Shown: in pieces, positions 33,867 through 42,978 of the stretch
How the letters are laid out: each line of letters opens with the position of its first letter
Numbering within the stretch: the stretch's first letter is position 1
DNA from: Candidatus Obscuribacterales bacterium
GTDB taxonomy: Bacteria > Cyanobacteriota > Vampirovibrionia > Obscuribacterales > Obscuribacteraceae
Assembly (NCBI GenBank): GCA_020634035.1
Contig: JACKCM010000005.1
Location: 372,001-436,000, forward strand
Direction of reading: 5' to 3'
DNA length: 64,000 nt
The notes under the pieces: model-generated
What the model saw: the letters and a program-made list of their open reading frames with translations, nothing else
What the model was told of the DNA's origin: nothing
Databases searched by the model: none
Translations under genes and position numbers: made by a program

Positions 33867-34955
33867 ATGACCGCTTCCGGAATTAAACTAAGCAAAAGCT
33901 CACGAAACCTGGCATTTGGTCTGCATAGCTTCTTGGGATCCCTGGCTGCGATCTATATATTGTTGATGAGCCTCTCCGGGGCTGCCCTGGTATTCCATGA
34001 TGAGATCGAAGCAGCTTTCCTCACTCCCAAAATCGACAATCCGGCAGTAGAAGCAGCGCCATTTTCGAAACTGATCAGCTCGGTAGAAGAGCAGTTTCCC
34101 GGATACAGAGCTGCCTGGATCCATAATAAGAAAGACCCCCGGGACTACAAGGCGATTTACGCTCAGCGGGGAGGGGAGCGGATAACGGTCCTGGTCGACG
34201 GCGGTAGCGCCCGGGTCTATGGACGGTTGAATCCTGTATTGGAGACCCTCAAGAACTTTCACTTCGACCTGCTCAATGCCGGTCCCGGCAGGCAATGGCA
34301 GGGTGTGGGCGCCATGGTGCTTCTCTTTATCGGGCTCTCCGGTGTTTTTCTCGGGGTACCCTATATAAAGGTTCTATTGAAAGGCAAAATTTTTCAAAGC
34401 CAGATCAAAACCTGGCATGCTCTAGCCGGGCTGTTAGTCGCTCCTTTGATCTTGAACTGGTCGGTAAGCGCCCTCTCTTTTGCCTATCCTGATCAATTTA
34501 AAGGCACTCTGGCGAAAGCCACCGGCAATGATGCGGCTCCTATTGTTCTGGCGAGGGTATCGGGGCAGTCTCTTTCTCCCGATTATGTGGCTGAATATAT
34601 ACACGAGAACTTTCCCGGGGAGCATCTGCTCTGGATGAAACTGCCCGAATTTAATAGCGGAAAATACAAACTGGTTCTGCAAAGAGGCGGCCATCCTGCC
34701 GTCAAGAGAACCCTGAGGTTGGATGTTGGCAGCGGCATTCTCACAGAAGGTTCTCGCAGTGATAGTTCGACAACTGATGCCTTTGTTCTGGGTTGGCTCA
34801 AGAAGCTGCATTTCGGCACCTTCGCTGGTGTCTTGAGCAAAGTCATATGGGTGTTCTTGGCACTTGTTCCGGGAACGCTTGCTCTGAGTGGTCTCTATAT
34901 GTGGTGGCGCAGTAAAAGAAGGAGAGATTTATCCGGTCATGAATCCAGTAACTGA
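33867..34955 (+). CDS. PepSY-associated transmembrane protein (putative iron-reductase type)
   Basis: 362 residues. Transmembrane helices at about 22-45 (LGSLAAIYILLMSLSGAALV), 145-165, 188-207 and 328-350 (VIWVFLALVPGTLALSGLYMWW), with periplasmic PepSY-type domains between. Conserved histidines of the family appear as GLHSFLG, FHFDLLN, TWHALAG and LHFG and may hold haem. PepSY_TM proteins are linked to siderophore and ferric-iron reduction. The divergent flavodoxin and the shared Fur-like boxes support an iron-uptake role. Start chosen at the first ATG; a weak AAGG element is upstream. Confidence 0.85.
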   Translation: MTASGIKLSKSSRNLAFGLHSFLGSLAAIYILLMSLSGAALVFHDEIEAAFLTPKIDNPAVEAAPFSKLISSVEEQFPGYRAAWIHNKKDPRDYKAIYAQRGGERITVLVDGGSARVYGRLNPVLETLKNFHFDLLNAGPGRQWQGVGAMVLLFIGLSGVFLGVPYIKVLLKGKIFQSQIKTWHALAGLLVAPLILNWSVSALSFAYPDQFKGTLAKATGNDAAPIVLARVSGQSLSPDYVAEYIHENFPGEHLLWMKLPEFNSGKYKLVLQRGGHPAVKRTLRLDVGSGILTEGSRSDSSTTDAFVLGWLKKLHFGTFAGVLSKVIWVFLALVPGTLALSGLYMWWRSKRRRDLSGHESSN

Positions 34956-35298
34956 AAACCGCTTCTACAACTGGTTGATAGGCTTTCCTGATCTCAGTCG
35001 TCAGCGTCTCAAGCGCATAAATCTTGCCGCCACCAGTTCGGCCCATATCGTGCTTGCTCTTTCTTACGGCATCTTCGACCCTCATATCAGAGCCCTCAAT
35101 AGAGTGATAACCAACTTTCTTTTGATCCGCATGAAATGCGAAAGATCCGGAGATACTATCAGGGTGGCCAGGCTCGAGACCAAGCTGCAAGAGCTGCATG
35201 AAGCGATCGATTTGCTTACAGATGTGGAACGTGCAGAAGATCCGGAAGGCAGGCTCTGTAAAAGGGTGGTCGATCTAAAGCGCAGGGAGGCCGGTTGA
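34939..35298 (+). CDS. Small helical protein of unknown function
   Basis: 119 residues from the ATG at 34939, overlapping the PepSY gene by 17 nt; GGAGAG lies 12 nt upstream. Mostly alpha-helical, Arg/Leu-rich (VARLETKLQELHEAIDLLTD, KRVVDLKRREAG), with no membrane segment. No family recognised. Overlap with the PepSY gene implies co-expression under the same promoter. Its last 24 nt overlap the convergent GT39-type gene. Confidence 0.6.
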   Translation: MNPVTENRFYNWLIGFPDLSRQRLKRINLAATSSAHIVLALSYGIFDPHIRALNRVITNFLLIRMKCERSGDTIRVARLETKLQELHEAIDLLTDVERAEDPEGRLCKRVVDLKRREAG

Positions 35299-36882
35299 TA
35301 GCTTGAACCGGTAAATCTTAAAAGACCGTCCTCGACCTTTATACTCTTTTGCCGGCGAGACCGCTTCTCCGTAGCGCTGCTTCAATCTCGAAAGCAGCTG
35401 TTCGACTCTGGTGCGTGCCGGCATTTTTGTACTTTCGAGCAGGTCATTGTCTGTGATCACGATCAGACTCTCGTATCTGGCTTTATCTAATTTACTGAGC
35501 TCATCTAAAAGTTCATCCTGTCTTTTTTCGTTTTGCCATTCTTCTACATAACCCCTGTGACTGGAAGGGGTTCTCTCTTGCTTTCTTGGATAAGTAAAAT
35601 AGGCCTCCGGCAGGGGCAGTGAACTTTCTTTTTCGAGATAGTAGATGAATGTATAAGAGTCGAAATCCGGTGTTAGAAGAAATGCGCTCTTTTCGTATTT
35701 GCCCTGCTTGATGTCTTTCGCCAGTTGTCTGAGTCCGTTGATATCGCGTGAGCCTAGATTCGCCACATGCCAGGTACAATCGATTCCAATAAATAGAAGT
35801 ATCAGTGCTACCACCAGTAATGCGGACCTGCTTACCTTTTCTTTAAGGCAGGATGCTACGGCCATTCCTGAGAGGAAACAGGTAAGCAAGACAAAGGGGG
35901 TCATATAACGGCTGTAACCCAATATAAATGGGGTTATATAGCCCAGGGTCGATGTGGCAGCTAGTAAAGTGAAGAGGACAGGAATCAGATGAGGATTCTT
36001 TTGCCAGGCTTTCAAAGAGAATATTCTGAGGCTTTTTCTCTTGGACGGTATAAGCGCTGTGATAAGCAGACCAAGGAAGAAAAGCGGCAAAAGCAGCAGT
36101 CCTTGAATCCAGGGCAGGGGCAGCGTTGCTGCCAGATTCGAGAAGAAGACTTTTGGCCAGTCTAAAACAGGGGTCGGATCGACCCAATAAGTTCCGTGGG
36201 ATAGATGGGTCGTCATACTGGGTAGCCAGGGAATAAACGCAACCAGGCTCAATGCAAGGGGAAGCAAAGCCGGCTTCAAGCTTGAGCCGAGCTTCTCTTT
36301 AAAGATGATCTCTTTTATAAAATAACCGGCTCCTAAAAGTGCGAAGAAGAAAATACCCAGGTAGTGAGTGTAAAAAAGTGCGGAGGCGCAAATAAAGAGA
36401 GAGAATTTGAGAAGCAGGTGATTGTGTCGTTTTAGAAGCAGAATCAAATAATAGGTGACTGCGGTCAAAAGAGTGAGAAGGGCATAGCATCTGGCTTCGT
36501 GAGAGTAAATAATGGCAAGTGGGGAGATTGCCGCAAAATAGCTCGCGACCGCCGCTGCCGTATTGTTGTCCTTGTTCGAGATCTCTCTTGCCAGAAAATA
36601 GGTGGTGGGTATGACCAGGCTGCTGAACAAGATCGAAGGAGCGGCAAGGGCTGTGGTGCTTTCACCGAATATGGCCAGGAAAAAGTGCATGAATATGAAA
36701 TAGAGAGGCGGACCGAATTCTCTATCGACCACCCTCTCGAACAGTTGTTGCAGATTTTCTGCCCGGGCTACGTACAATGTGATGGCGTCATCGATATTGA
36801 TGCCTGTGCCCAGCAGTAAAAGACGCAGGACCACGCCCAGCGCGGTGGTGACAAGAAGAAAGATTGCAAGTCTAGCTGTCAA
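35275..36882 (-). CDS. GT39-type (ArnT/PMT-like) membrane glycosyltransferase
   Basis: 535 residues from a TTG inside the end of the WecA/MraY-type gene (11-nt overlap). About eleven transmembrane helices. The first loop carries the GT-C acidic motif (GINIDDAITLYVARA) followed by EFGPPLYFIFMH, and a later loop has YSHEARCYALL, both typical of the ArnT/PMT family. Transfers a sugar from a polyprenyl-phosphate donor to an envelope acceptor. The neighbour makes polyprenyl-linked sugar, which is consistent. Acceptor unknown; the soluble C-terminal part (about 400-530) is variable. Confidence 0.85.
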   Translation of the reverse strand: MTARLAIFLLVTTALGVVLRLLLLGTGINIDDAITLYVARAENLQQLFERVVDREFGPPLYFIFMHFFLAIFGESTTALAAPSILFSSLVIPTTYFLAREISNKDNNTAAAVASYFAAISPLAIIYSHEARCYALLTLLTAVTYYLILLLKRHNHLLLKFSLFICASALFYTHYLGIFFFALLGAGYFIKEIIFKEKLGSSLKPALLPLALSLVAFIPWLPSMTTHLSHGTYWVDPTPVLDWPKVFFSNLAATLPLPWIQGLLLLPLFFLGLLITALIPSKRKSLRIFSLKAWQKNPHLIPVLFTLLAATSTLGYITPFILGYSRYMTPFVLLTCFLSGMAVASCLKEKVSRSALLVVALILLFIGIDCTWHVANLGSRDINGLRQLAKDIKQGKYEKSAFLLTPDFDSYTFIYYLEKESSLPLPEAYFTYPRKQERTPSSHRGYVEEWQNEKRQDELLDELSKLDKARYESLIVITDNDLLESTKMPARTRVEQLLSRLKQRYGEAVSPAKEYKGRGRSFKIYRFKLSTGLPAL

Positions 36883-38272
36883 TTTCTCTTTTACTGTTCT
36901 CTTCTACATCCTGGTTCTGATCGCCTGCTGTTTTCAAATCAGAATCGGAATCAGAACCAGAAGCTGCTTCGGCTTTCTCTTGCTCGGTGAGAGGAACTTC
37001 GCCGGCGAGAACATTGGTGACCGCCCCTCTTTGTCTGTGCCGGTTCAAGACCTCTGAGAAGAATAGAGCCATCAGAATAAGCGCTCCGCTTACCGAAAGG
37101 AAGTACCAGTGCTGGTTGACGAAGAACGTCGCGATTAGTCCAAGCAGACCCGATACAGCATAGATAATATAAGCTACCTTTTTCTGTGACAGTCCTGCTC
37201 TGAGAAGCCGGTGGTGTATATGTCCGGCATCGGGTGAGAATATGGAGCGTCCGGCGGCCATGCGGCGTATAACTGCCCAGGATGTATCTAGTAAGGGAAA
37301 GAAAAGAATGAGACCGACCAGGAGCACCGTCGGCACAATTACCGTGGCCGCAGCAACCCCTTTTATTACTCCGGTTATGGAGATGGCACCGAGGATGAAA
37401 CCAGCCAGGTAGGCGCCGGAATCTCCGAGAAAGATCCTTGCCGGGTTGAAGTTCCAGCGCAGAAAGCCGAATAGTGCGCCTGCCACCACCGCTGCCATCA
37501 AGGCGGCATAGGGGCGATTGATGCTTTCTGAGAGGGCGACGCTCCAGATGGTCAGAGCCGATATGGCCGAGACCCCGGCAGCAAGCCCGTCCATGCCGTC
37601 GATTAAATTGACGGCATTGGCTACTCCTACCAGCCATACCACGGTAATAGGCAGGCTGAGCCAGCCAAGCTCAATAGGTACGCCGCCGTTTATGGCGATG
37701 AAACCGAGATCGAGATTCATGTTCAGAGGTATGGGAATCGATTTGATTCTCACTCCAAGAGAGTAGGCTGCACAGGCGGCTAGAATCTGGACAATAAACT
37801 TGTCCCGGGCTCTTAAACTTTCAAGGTCATCTAATAGACCGAGCACAAAAACCAGGGTGCCACCCACGGCGATGCCTATGATGCCTTCCACTCCCCGGGC
37901 GTCTTTCGGCAGTTTCCCTGCGATAGCCACCAGGGTGGTCAGGGTGAAGAGAATGCTTATGAAAATCGCCACACCGCCAAGACGAGGGATGGGCACTTTA
38001 TGTATTCTGCGCTCTTCTCCGGGTTTGTCTACCAGACCCAGCTTGAGCGCCCGGGAGCGGATCTCCGGAGTCAGCCACCAGGCTATGGACATGGCTATTA
38101 AAAAGCCGGGCAGATGCATTTTGTCCAGGTGACCATGGGGCACTAGAAATAGTGCCCAGATAAAACCGGTGGCGAAAAGGAGAATCTGGCATACTCGGAT
38201 AGCAATAGAGGATACCCGCTGGCGGGTGGTCGGTTTTTCCGTGATCTCTTCTTGCTGGCGCTCGGCGACCAT
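36872..38272 (-). CDS. WecA/MraY-type polyprenyl-phosphate sugar-1-phosphate transferase
   Basis: 466 residues from the ATG at 38272 (AAAAGG upstream); a TTG at 38296, right after the glyA stop, gives 474. Ten or eleven transmembrane helices. Family motifs: IPRLGGVAIF, GLLDDLESL, NAVNLIDGMDGLA, RIFLGDSGAYLAG, DAGHIHHRLL. Puts a sugar phosphate (usually GlcNAc-1-P) on undecaprenyl phosphate at the inner membrane, the first step for O-antigen, teichoic-type or arabinogalactan-type polymers. The HIHHRL motif and extended tail fit WecA/TagO better than MraY. The last 50 residues are acidic and not conserved. Confidence 0.88.
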   Translation of the reverse strand: MVAERQQEEITEKPTTRQRVSSIAIRVCQILLFATGFIWALFLVPHGHLDKMHLPGFLIAMSIAWWLTPEIRSRALKLGLVDKPGEERRIHKVPIPRLGGVAIFISILFTLTTLVAIAGKLPKDARGVEGIIGIAVGGTLVFVLGLLDDLESLRARDKFIVQILAACAAYSLGVRIKSIPIPLNMNLDLGFIAINGGVPIELGWLSLPITVVWLVGVANAVNLIDGMDGLAAGVSAISALTIWSVALSESINRPYAALMAAVVAGALFGFLRWNFNPARIFLGDSGAYLAGFILGAISITGVIKGVAAATVIVPTVLLVGLILFFPLLDTSWAVIRRMAAGRSIFSPDAGHIHHRLLRAGLSQKKVAYIIYAVSGLLGLIATFFVNQHWYFLSVSGALILMALFFSEVLNRHRQRGAVTNVLAGEVPLTEQEKAEAASGSDSDSDLKTAGDQNQDVEENSKREIDS

Positions 38273-38296
38273 AAGCCTTTTCTCTTCTCGCTCCAA

Positions 38297-39550
38297 TTAA
38301 CCGACTCCGAGTAATCTTTCCTTATAGAGCGGGTAGCTTTTGGTCAGTTCTTTGACCTTGCTGATGGTCTCGGCTTTGACCTTTTCGTCTGTGGGTGCTT
38401 TTAGAGTATCGGCAATCAGTTTGCCAATGAGCTCCATCTCTTTCACTCCCATACCCCGGGTAGTGACAGCCGGGGTACCTATTCTGATACCACTGGTGAC
38501 CATCGGTTTTTCAGGGTCGTTGGGCACCGCATTTTTGTTTGTGGTGATTCCGACCGATTCGAGAATATCCGAAGCGTCTCTTCCGGTCATTTTGATGGGC
38601 CTGAGATCGACAGTCATCAGATGGTTGTCGGTGCCGCCGGAGACGATTTCGACTCCATTGTCCACCAGGGTATTGGCCAGCACATTGGCGTTAGCGACAA
38701 TACGCTCTTGATACTGCTTGAACTCCGGTTTGAGAGCTTCGCCGAAAGCGGCTGCTTTGGCGGCGATCACATGCATGAGCGGACCACCTTGAATGCCCGG
38801 GAAGACAGCTTTGTTTATCGCTTTCGAAAACTCTTTCTGGCACATGACCACACCGCCCCGGGGACCGCGCAGGGTCTTGTGGGTGGTGGAGGTGACGAAG
38901 TGGGCATGGGGAAACGGATTGGGGTGGAGACCGGCTACAATAAGTCCGGCGATATGGGCGACGTCGGCCAGCAGATAGGCACCGGCTTTGTCGGCGATGG
39001 CGCGGAAGCGTTCGAAGTCGATGATTCTTGAATAGTTACTGGCACCACATATGATTAACTTGGGCTTGACCGCCAGCACCTCTTTTTCTACCCGGTCATA
39101 GTCGATTCTGCCGGTTTCGGGATCGATGCCGTAGAATTCGTTCTGGAACCATTTGCCCGACATATTTACCGGAGAGCCGTGGGTGAGGTGACCACCCTGA
39201 TCGAGAGCCATCCCCATGATGGTATCACCGGGTTCAAGCATGGCGAAGAGCACCGCCATATTGGCCTGGGCTCCGGAATGGGGCTGGACATTGGCTGCAT
39301 CAGCCTTGAAGAGCTCTTTGAGACGCTTGATTGCCAGCCGCTCCACTTCGTCGACAAACTCGCAGCCGCCGTAATAACGCTTACCGGGCAGACCTTCGGC
39401 GTATTTGTTGGTCAGAACCGAGCCCTGGGCTTCCAGAACCGCTTCCGAGACGAAGTTTTCGCTTGCAATCAGCTCGATGGAGTTTTGTTGCCTCTCCAGC
39501 TCACTGTGTATGAATCCGAAAAGTTCAGGGTCGCTATCTCTTAGTTTCAC
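38297..39550 (-). CDS. glyA: Serine hydroxymethyltransferase
   Basis: 417 residues, full length, GTG start. Motifs: SIELIASENFVSEAVL, GLPGKRYYGGCEFVDEVE, QPHSGAQANMAVL, DVAHIAGLI, and the PLP lysine site TSTTHKTLRGPRGG. Interconverts serine and glycine and supplies C1 units on tetrahydrofolate. Stop is adjacent to the transferase gene, so these two are probably co-transcribed. 171 bp separate it from recO. Confidence 0.96.
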   Translation of the reverse strand: MKLRDSDPELFGFIHSELERQQNSIELIASENFVSEAVLEAQGSVLTNKYAEGLPGKRYYGGCEFVDEVERLAIKRLKELFKADAANVQPHSGAQANMAVLFAMLEPGDTIMGMALDQGGHLTHGSPVNMSGKWFQNEFYGIDPETGRIDYDRVEKEVLAVKPKLIICGASNYSRIIDFERFRAIADKAGAYLLADVAHIAGLIVAGLHPNPFPHAHFVTSTTHKTLRGPRGGVVMCQKEFSKAINKAVFPGIQGGPLMHVIAAKAAAFGEALKPEFKQYQERIVANANVLANTLVDNGVEIVSGGTDNHLMTVDLRPIKMTGRDASDILESVGITTNKNAVPNDPEKPMVTSGIRIGTPAVTTRGMGVKEMELIGKLIADTLKAPTDEKVKAETISKVKELTKSYPLYKERLLGVG

Positions 39551-39721
39551 CAGGACCTATGCCTCCCCACTCGTCATTCCAATTTAAACTCAACCAAACC
39601 AAAGATTTCTTTATATTCTATCGGCATTGAGGAGAGATTACCCACCTGGTAGCGGCCTTTGAGTACAAACATATCGAAAAGATCTCTAATAAAAGTATTG
39701 GAACCTTTTCTTTAGAAGGCT

Positions 39722-40600
39722 TCAAAGGCTTTCGAGCAAGTCAAGAGATTTCATGCGTTTACCGGCTTTATCCTCCAGATATCTCTCCAGGATCTTCCTG
39801 GCCGCTTTCAGAGCGCTTTTCTGAATCTCTGAAGGCTTTTTAGCCCTTTCTGCTTCGGGAAATCCGCCTTCGGCCAAAACTCTGTCTGCCCGGGCGCATG
39901 CCAGCACCAGCAGTTTCCAGACCAGGGGGGTGATATAGGTCCCCGAAAGAGGATAGTCCTCGCCTTCTTGATCGAGGGTGAGGCTGCGCTCCGGTCTTGG
40001 ACCGTACTCTCTTATCTGACCATAATTGGGTCCGCGTCTGCCATGCCTGTCGGCACAGCTCTGGCAGCATATCCCTCCCATATCCTTGACGAAGACGCTG
40101 ATACTGTATTCGGTTAGCGGCTGGCGGCAGAGTATGCAGACTTCCAGCTGCGGTCTCAATCCGAGCAGTTGCAGCAGGGCCAGTTCGAACTCCATGGCTA
40201 GCAGCCCCGGTATTGAATCCGGCTGGGTCAATCTGGCCAGAAAGGCGAAGAGCAGCTCATAGAAAAAGGCACAATCTTCTTCGAGGGCGGTGGAGAAAGC
40301 CCGGGTCAGTTCGGCGAAATATAGACCGAAGGTAAGACGCTCGAGATCGACTCTCAGGGCTGAGAATGTCTCTAGCGATTCGGCCTGGGTGATGATATCA
40401 AGACTCTTGCCCTTGGCCAGCAAAAGTTTGTTGACACAGAGCAGTTCGGACTTGCCAGAGATTTTTGCTCCTGGCTTTCTCGCCCCTTTGGCCACCGCTT
40501 TGACTATTCCTCTCTCTTTCGAGAAAAGGGTGATCACTTTGTCGGCTTCTCCAAGAGCGAAGCTTCCGACGTTGATGGCAGTGAGGGGATAGGTCGGCAT
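39722..40600 (-). CDS. recO: DNA repair protein RecO
   Basis: 292 residues. N-terminal OB fold (TAINVGSFALGEADKVITLFSKERGIVKAVAKGARKP), helical core, and a zinc-binding pair CILC...CCQSC at about 154-180. Helps RecR load RecA onto SSB-coated gaps. C-terminal helix is extended and basic (about 255-285). It lies 7 bp after gnd, so it shares the pentose-phosphate transcript; this placement has no evident functional reason. Confidence 0.93.
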   Translation of the reverse strand: MPTYPLTAINVGSFALGEADKVITLFSKERGIVKAVAKGARKPGAKISGKSELLCVNKLLLAKGKSLDIITQAESLETFSALRVDLERLTFGLYFAELTRAFSTALEEDCAFFYELLFAFLARLTQPDSIPGLLAMEFELALLQLLGLRPQLEVCILCRQPLTEYSISVFVKDMGGICCQSCADRHGRRGPNYGQIREYGPRPERSLTLDQEGEDYPLSGTYITPLVWKLLVLACARADRVLAEGGFPEAERAKKPSEIQKSALKAARKILERYLEDKAGKRMKSLDLLESL

Positions 40601-40607
40601 TCCCTAC

Positions 40608-42062
40608 CTATTTAGTCCGGGTCTTCGTCTTAATCTTAATCATAGATGGCCAGTCTGTGTGAACAGCTCCTGCTTCCGGCTTGTCGACCCGTTCATAGGT
40701 ATGGGCGCCGAAGAAGTCTCTTTGAGCCTGGGTGAGATTCTGGGGCAGCGAGGCGGTGCGGTAGCTGTCGAAATAGGCCAGGCTGGCTGAAAGCGCCGGT
40801 ATGGCTATACCTGCACTCTGGGCGAAAGAGGTCACCTCTCTCCAGCTCTCTTGCGACTCTTCGATGAAAGCGCCGAATTCGCTGTCTTGAAGAAGATTGG
40901 GAAGATTGGGCTTTCTTTCATAGGCTGCTCTGATCTGCTCCAGAAGCTGGGCTCGTATGATGCAGCCGCCTTTCCATATCCTGGCGGTCTCTTTCAGATC
41001 GATATTCCAGTTGAAGTTTTTCGAACCTTTGTCTATGAGCGCCATGCCCTGGGCATAGCTGCAGACTTTAGAGGCATAGAGCGCCCGGGGCAGAGCCTTG
41101 AGCATAGCCTGTCTGTCCACATTGGCGGGCACCTGTACCTCTTTCTTGAAAATCGCAGAGGCTTCCACTCGCTCTTCTTTCATCGAGGAGAGCAAGCGGG
41201 CGGTAAGGGCGGCGTCGATGGTGGGGATGGCGACGCCCAGTTCAAGCGCAATCTGGGCGGTCCATCTGCCGGTGCCTTTTTGACCGGCTTTATCCAAAAT
41301 TAGATCCACCAGAGGCTTGCCGGTCTCTTTGTCTTCTACGGTGAGAATCTCAGAGGTTATCTCTATCAGATAAGAATCTAGATAACCTTCGTTCCAGGAT
41401 GCGAATTGATCGGCTATTTCACCGGCTTCCATCTTGAGTCCGCGTCTCATGATGTCATAGACTTCGGCAATCAGCTGCATGTCACCATATTCGATGCCGT
41501 TGTGCACCATCTTCACAAAGTGACCGGCACCGTCCGGGCCTAGATAAGTAACGCAAGGACCATCGTCTACCTGGGCTGCTATCGCTTCCCAGATCGGTTT
41601 GATCTGGTCATAGGCTTTTTTGTCGCCGCCGGGCATCAAGGAAGGTCCATGGAGAGCGCCCTCTTCACCGCCGGAGACTCCGGAGCCGATTAAATAGACG
41701 TCATCTAAGGCGAGACTTTTCTCTCTTCTGATGGTGTCTTCGAAATGCGAGTTGCCACCATCGATGATGATGTCGTCATCGTCGAGAAACGGTCTCAATT
41801 TGTCGATGGTGTCATCCACCGGGGCGCCGGCTTTGACCAGCAATACTATCTTGCGCGGTCGCTCTATGGCGTCGACAAAAGAGGGAATGTCTTTGAAGCC
41901 GGTAATTTTTTTACCCTGGGCACGGTCCTTCATGAAATCATCGACTTTATCGGAACTTCTGTTATAGACAGCAATCGGAAATCCTTTGCTCTCTATATTG
42001 AGGGCGAGATTCTCTCCCATCACTCCCAGGCCAATCAAGCCTATCTTTGCTTTCTCAGACAT
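40608..42062 (-). CDS. gnd: 6-phosphogluconate dehydrogenase (decarboxylating)
   Basis: 484 residues, usual length. Rossmann GLIGLGVMGENLALNI, catalytic regions GVSGGEEGALHGPSLMPGG and FVKMVHNGIEYGDMQLIAE, and YLDSYLIEIT. Converts 6-phosphogluconate to ribulose-5-phosphate and CO2, making NADPH. Third enzyme of the oxidative pentose phosphate pathway; it lies 28 bp after pgl. Confidence 0.97.
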   Translation of the reverse strand: MSEKAKIGLIGLGVMGENLALNIESKGFPIAVYNRSSDKVDDFMKDRAQGKKITGFKDIPSFVDAIERPRKIVLLVKAGAPVDDTIDKLRPFLDDDDIIIDGGNSHFEDTIRREKSLALDDVYLIGSGVSGGEEGALHGPSLMPGGDKKAYDQIKPIWEAIAAQVDDGPCVTYLGPDGAGHFVKMVHNGIEYGDMQLIAEVYDIMRRGLKMEAGEIADQFASWNEGYLDSYLIEITSEILTVEDKETGKPLVDLILDKAGQKGTGRWTAQIALELGVAIPTIDAALTARLLSSMKEERVEASAIFKKEVQVPANVDRQAMLKALPRALYASKVCSYAQGMALIDKGSKNFNWNIDLKETARIWKGGCIIRAQLLEQIRAAYERKPNLPNLLQDSEFGAFIEESQESWREVTSFAQSAGIAIPALSASLAYFDSYRTASLPQNLTQAQRDFFGAHTYERVDKPEAGAVHTDWPSMIKIKTKTRTK

Positions 42063-42090
42063 ATTCTCTCGATCTCCTCTGCTTTGGGAT

Positions 42091-42966
42091 TTACTGGCTG
42101 CCGGAAGCCACCGTGTCCGACTGGGATATCAGCCCCCTGGCGGCGGCTTCATCCAGAAACCATTCGGTGGAATTGGATTCGCATAATCTGACGGTACAGG
42201 TCTGGGCGCAGTCTTTCTCTTCTTGCTCTTCTTTTGTTCGCGGTGGCAAAGCCCCTACTAGAGAAGCCGGATAGGCTATACCAGAACTTGAACTTGATTC
42301 TGATTCGCTTTCGGTAAGCACCTTACGAACGATCTCGCTTTTGTTCTCTCCTGCTACCAGAAAATAGACATTGCGGGCATTGTTCAGAAGCGGATAGGTG
42401 AAAGTGATGCGCTCGGCATTGAGTTTCTCGACTTTGTTAGATACACAGAGTCGTTTTCTCTCTTTCAATGCCGGACTCCCCGGAAAGAGTGAGGCGGTAT
42501 GCCCGTCGCCACCCAGCCCCAGAAGAACCATATCAAATTGAGGCAGACCGTTCTCTTCTTCGCAGTATTTGCGGATCTGTTCTTCGTACAGCTCTGCCGC
42601 CTTCTGAGGATCTTTATCAGGATCAGTCAGCTTGAATAGATTTTCTTGCGGCACCGGAACTTTAGAGTAGAGATGATCATGGATCATTTTGTAATTGCTC
42701 TCATCGCTGTCTATGGGCACACAGCGTTCATCGGAGAGAAAGAAATAGCATTTCTTCCAATCTACTAATGAGGCGAATTCACTGGTGGCGAGCATATTGT
42801 AAAGCGGTACCGGGGTGGAGCCGCCGGAAAGAGCCGCCACGAATTTGCCGTGGTGCTGCTGACAGACATAGGCGAGGTCGACGATGACTTTGCTCAGACC
42901 TCGCACCAGGGCTAGCTCGTCGTCATATACGTTGATCAGTGCTTTCTGCGATTGATTCGGGTTCAT
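42091..42966 (-). CDS. pgl: 6-phosphogluconolactonase
   Basis: 291 residues. Motifs ALSGGSTPVPLYNML, FFLSDERCVP, LGLGGDGHTASLFPGSPAL, RITFTYPLLNNA. Hydrolyses 6-phosphogluconolactone. About 50 C-terminal residues beyond the usual end (PPRTKEEQEEKDCAQTCTVR and a Ser-rich tail) are not typical and include two close cysteines; possibly a redox or interaction tail. Between opcA and gnd. Confidence 0.95.
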   Translation of the reverse strand: MNPNQSQKALINVYDDELALVRGLSKVIVDLAYVCQQHHGKFVAALSGGSTPVPLYNMLATSEFASLVDWKKCYFFLSDERCVPIDSDESNYKMIHDHLYSKVPVPQENLFKLTDPDKDPQKAAELYEEQIRKYCEEENGLPQFDMVLLGLGGDGHTASLFPGSPALKERKRLCVSNKVEKLNAERITFTYPLLNNARNVYFLVAGENKSEIVRKVLTESESESSSSSGIAYPASLVGALPPRTKEEQEEKDCAQTCTVRLCESNSTEWFLDEAAARGLISQSDTVASGSQ

Positions 42967-42978
42967 CTTCGGATTCTT

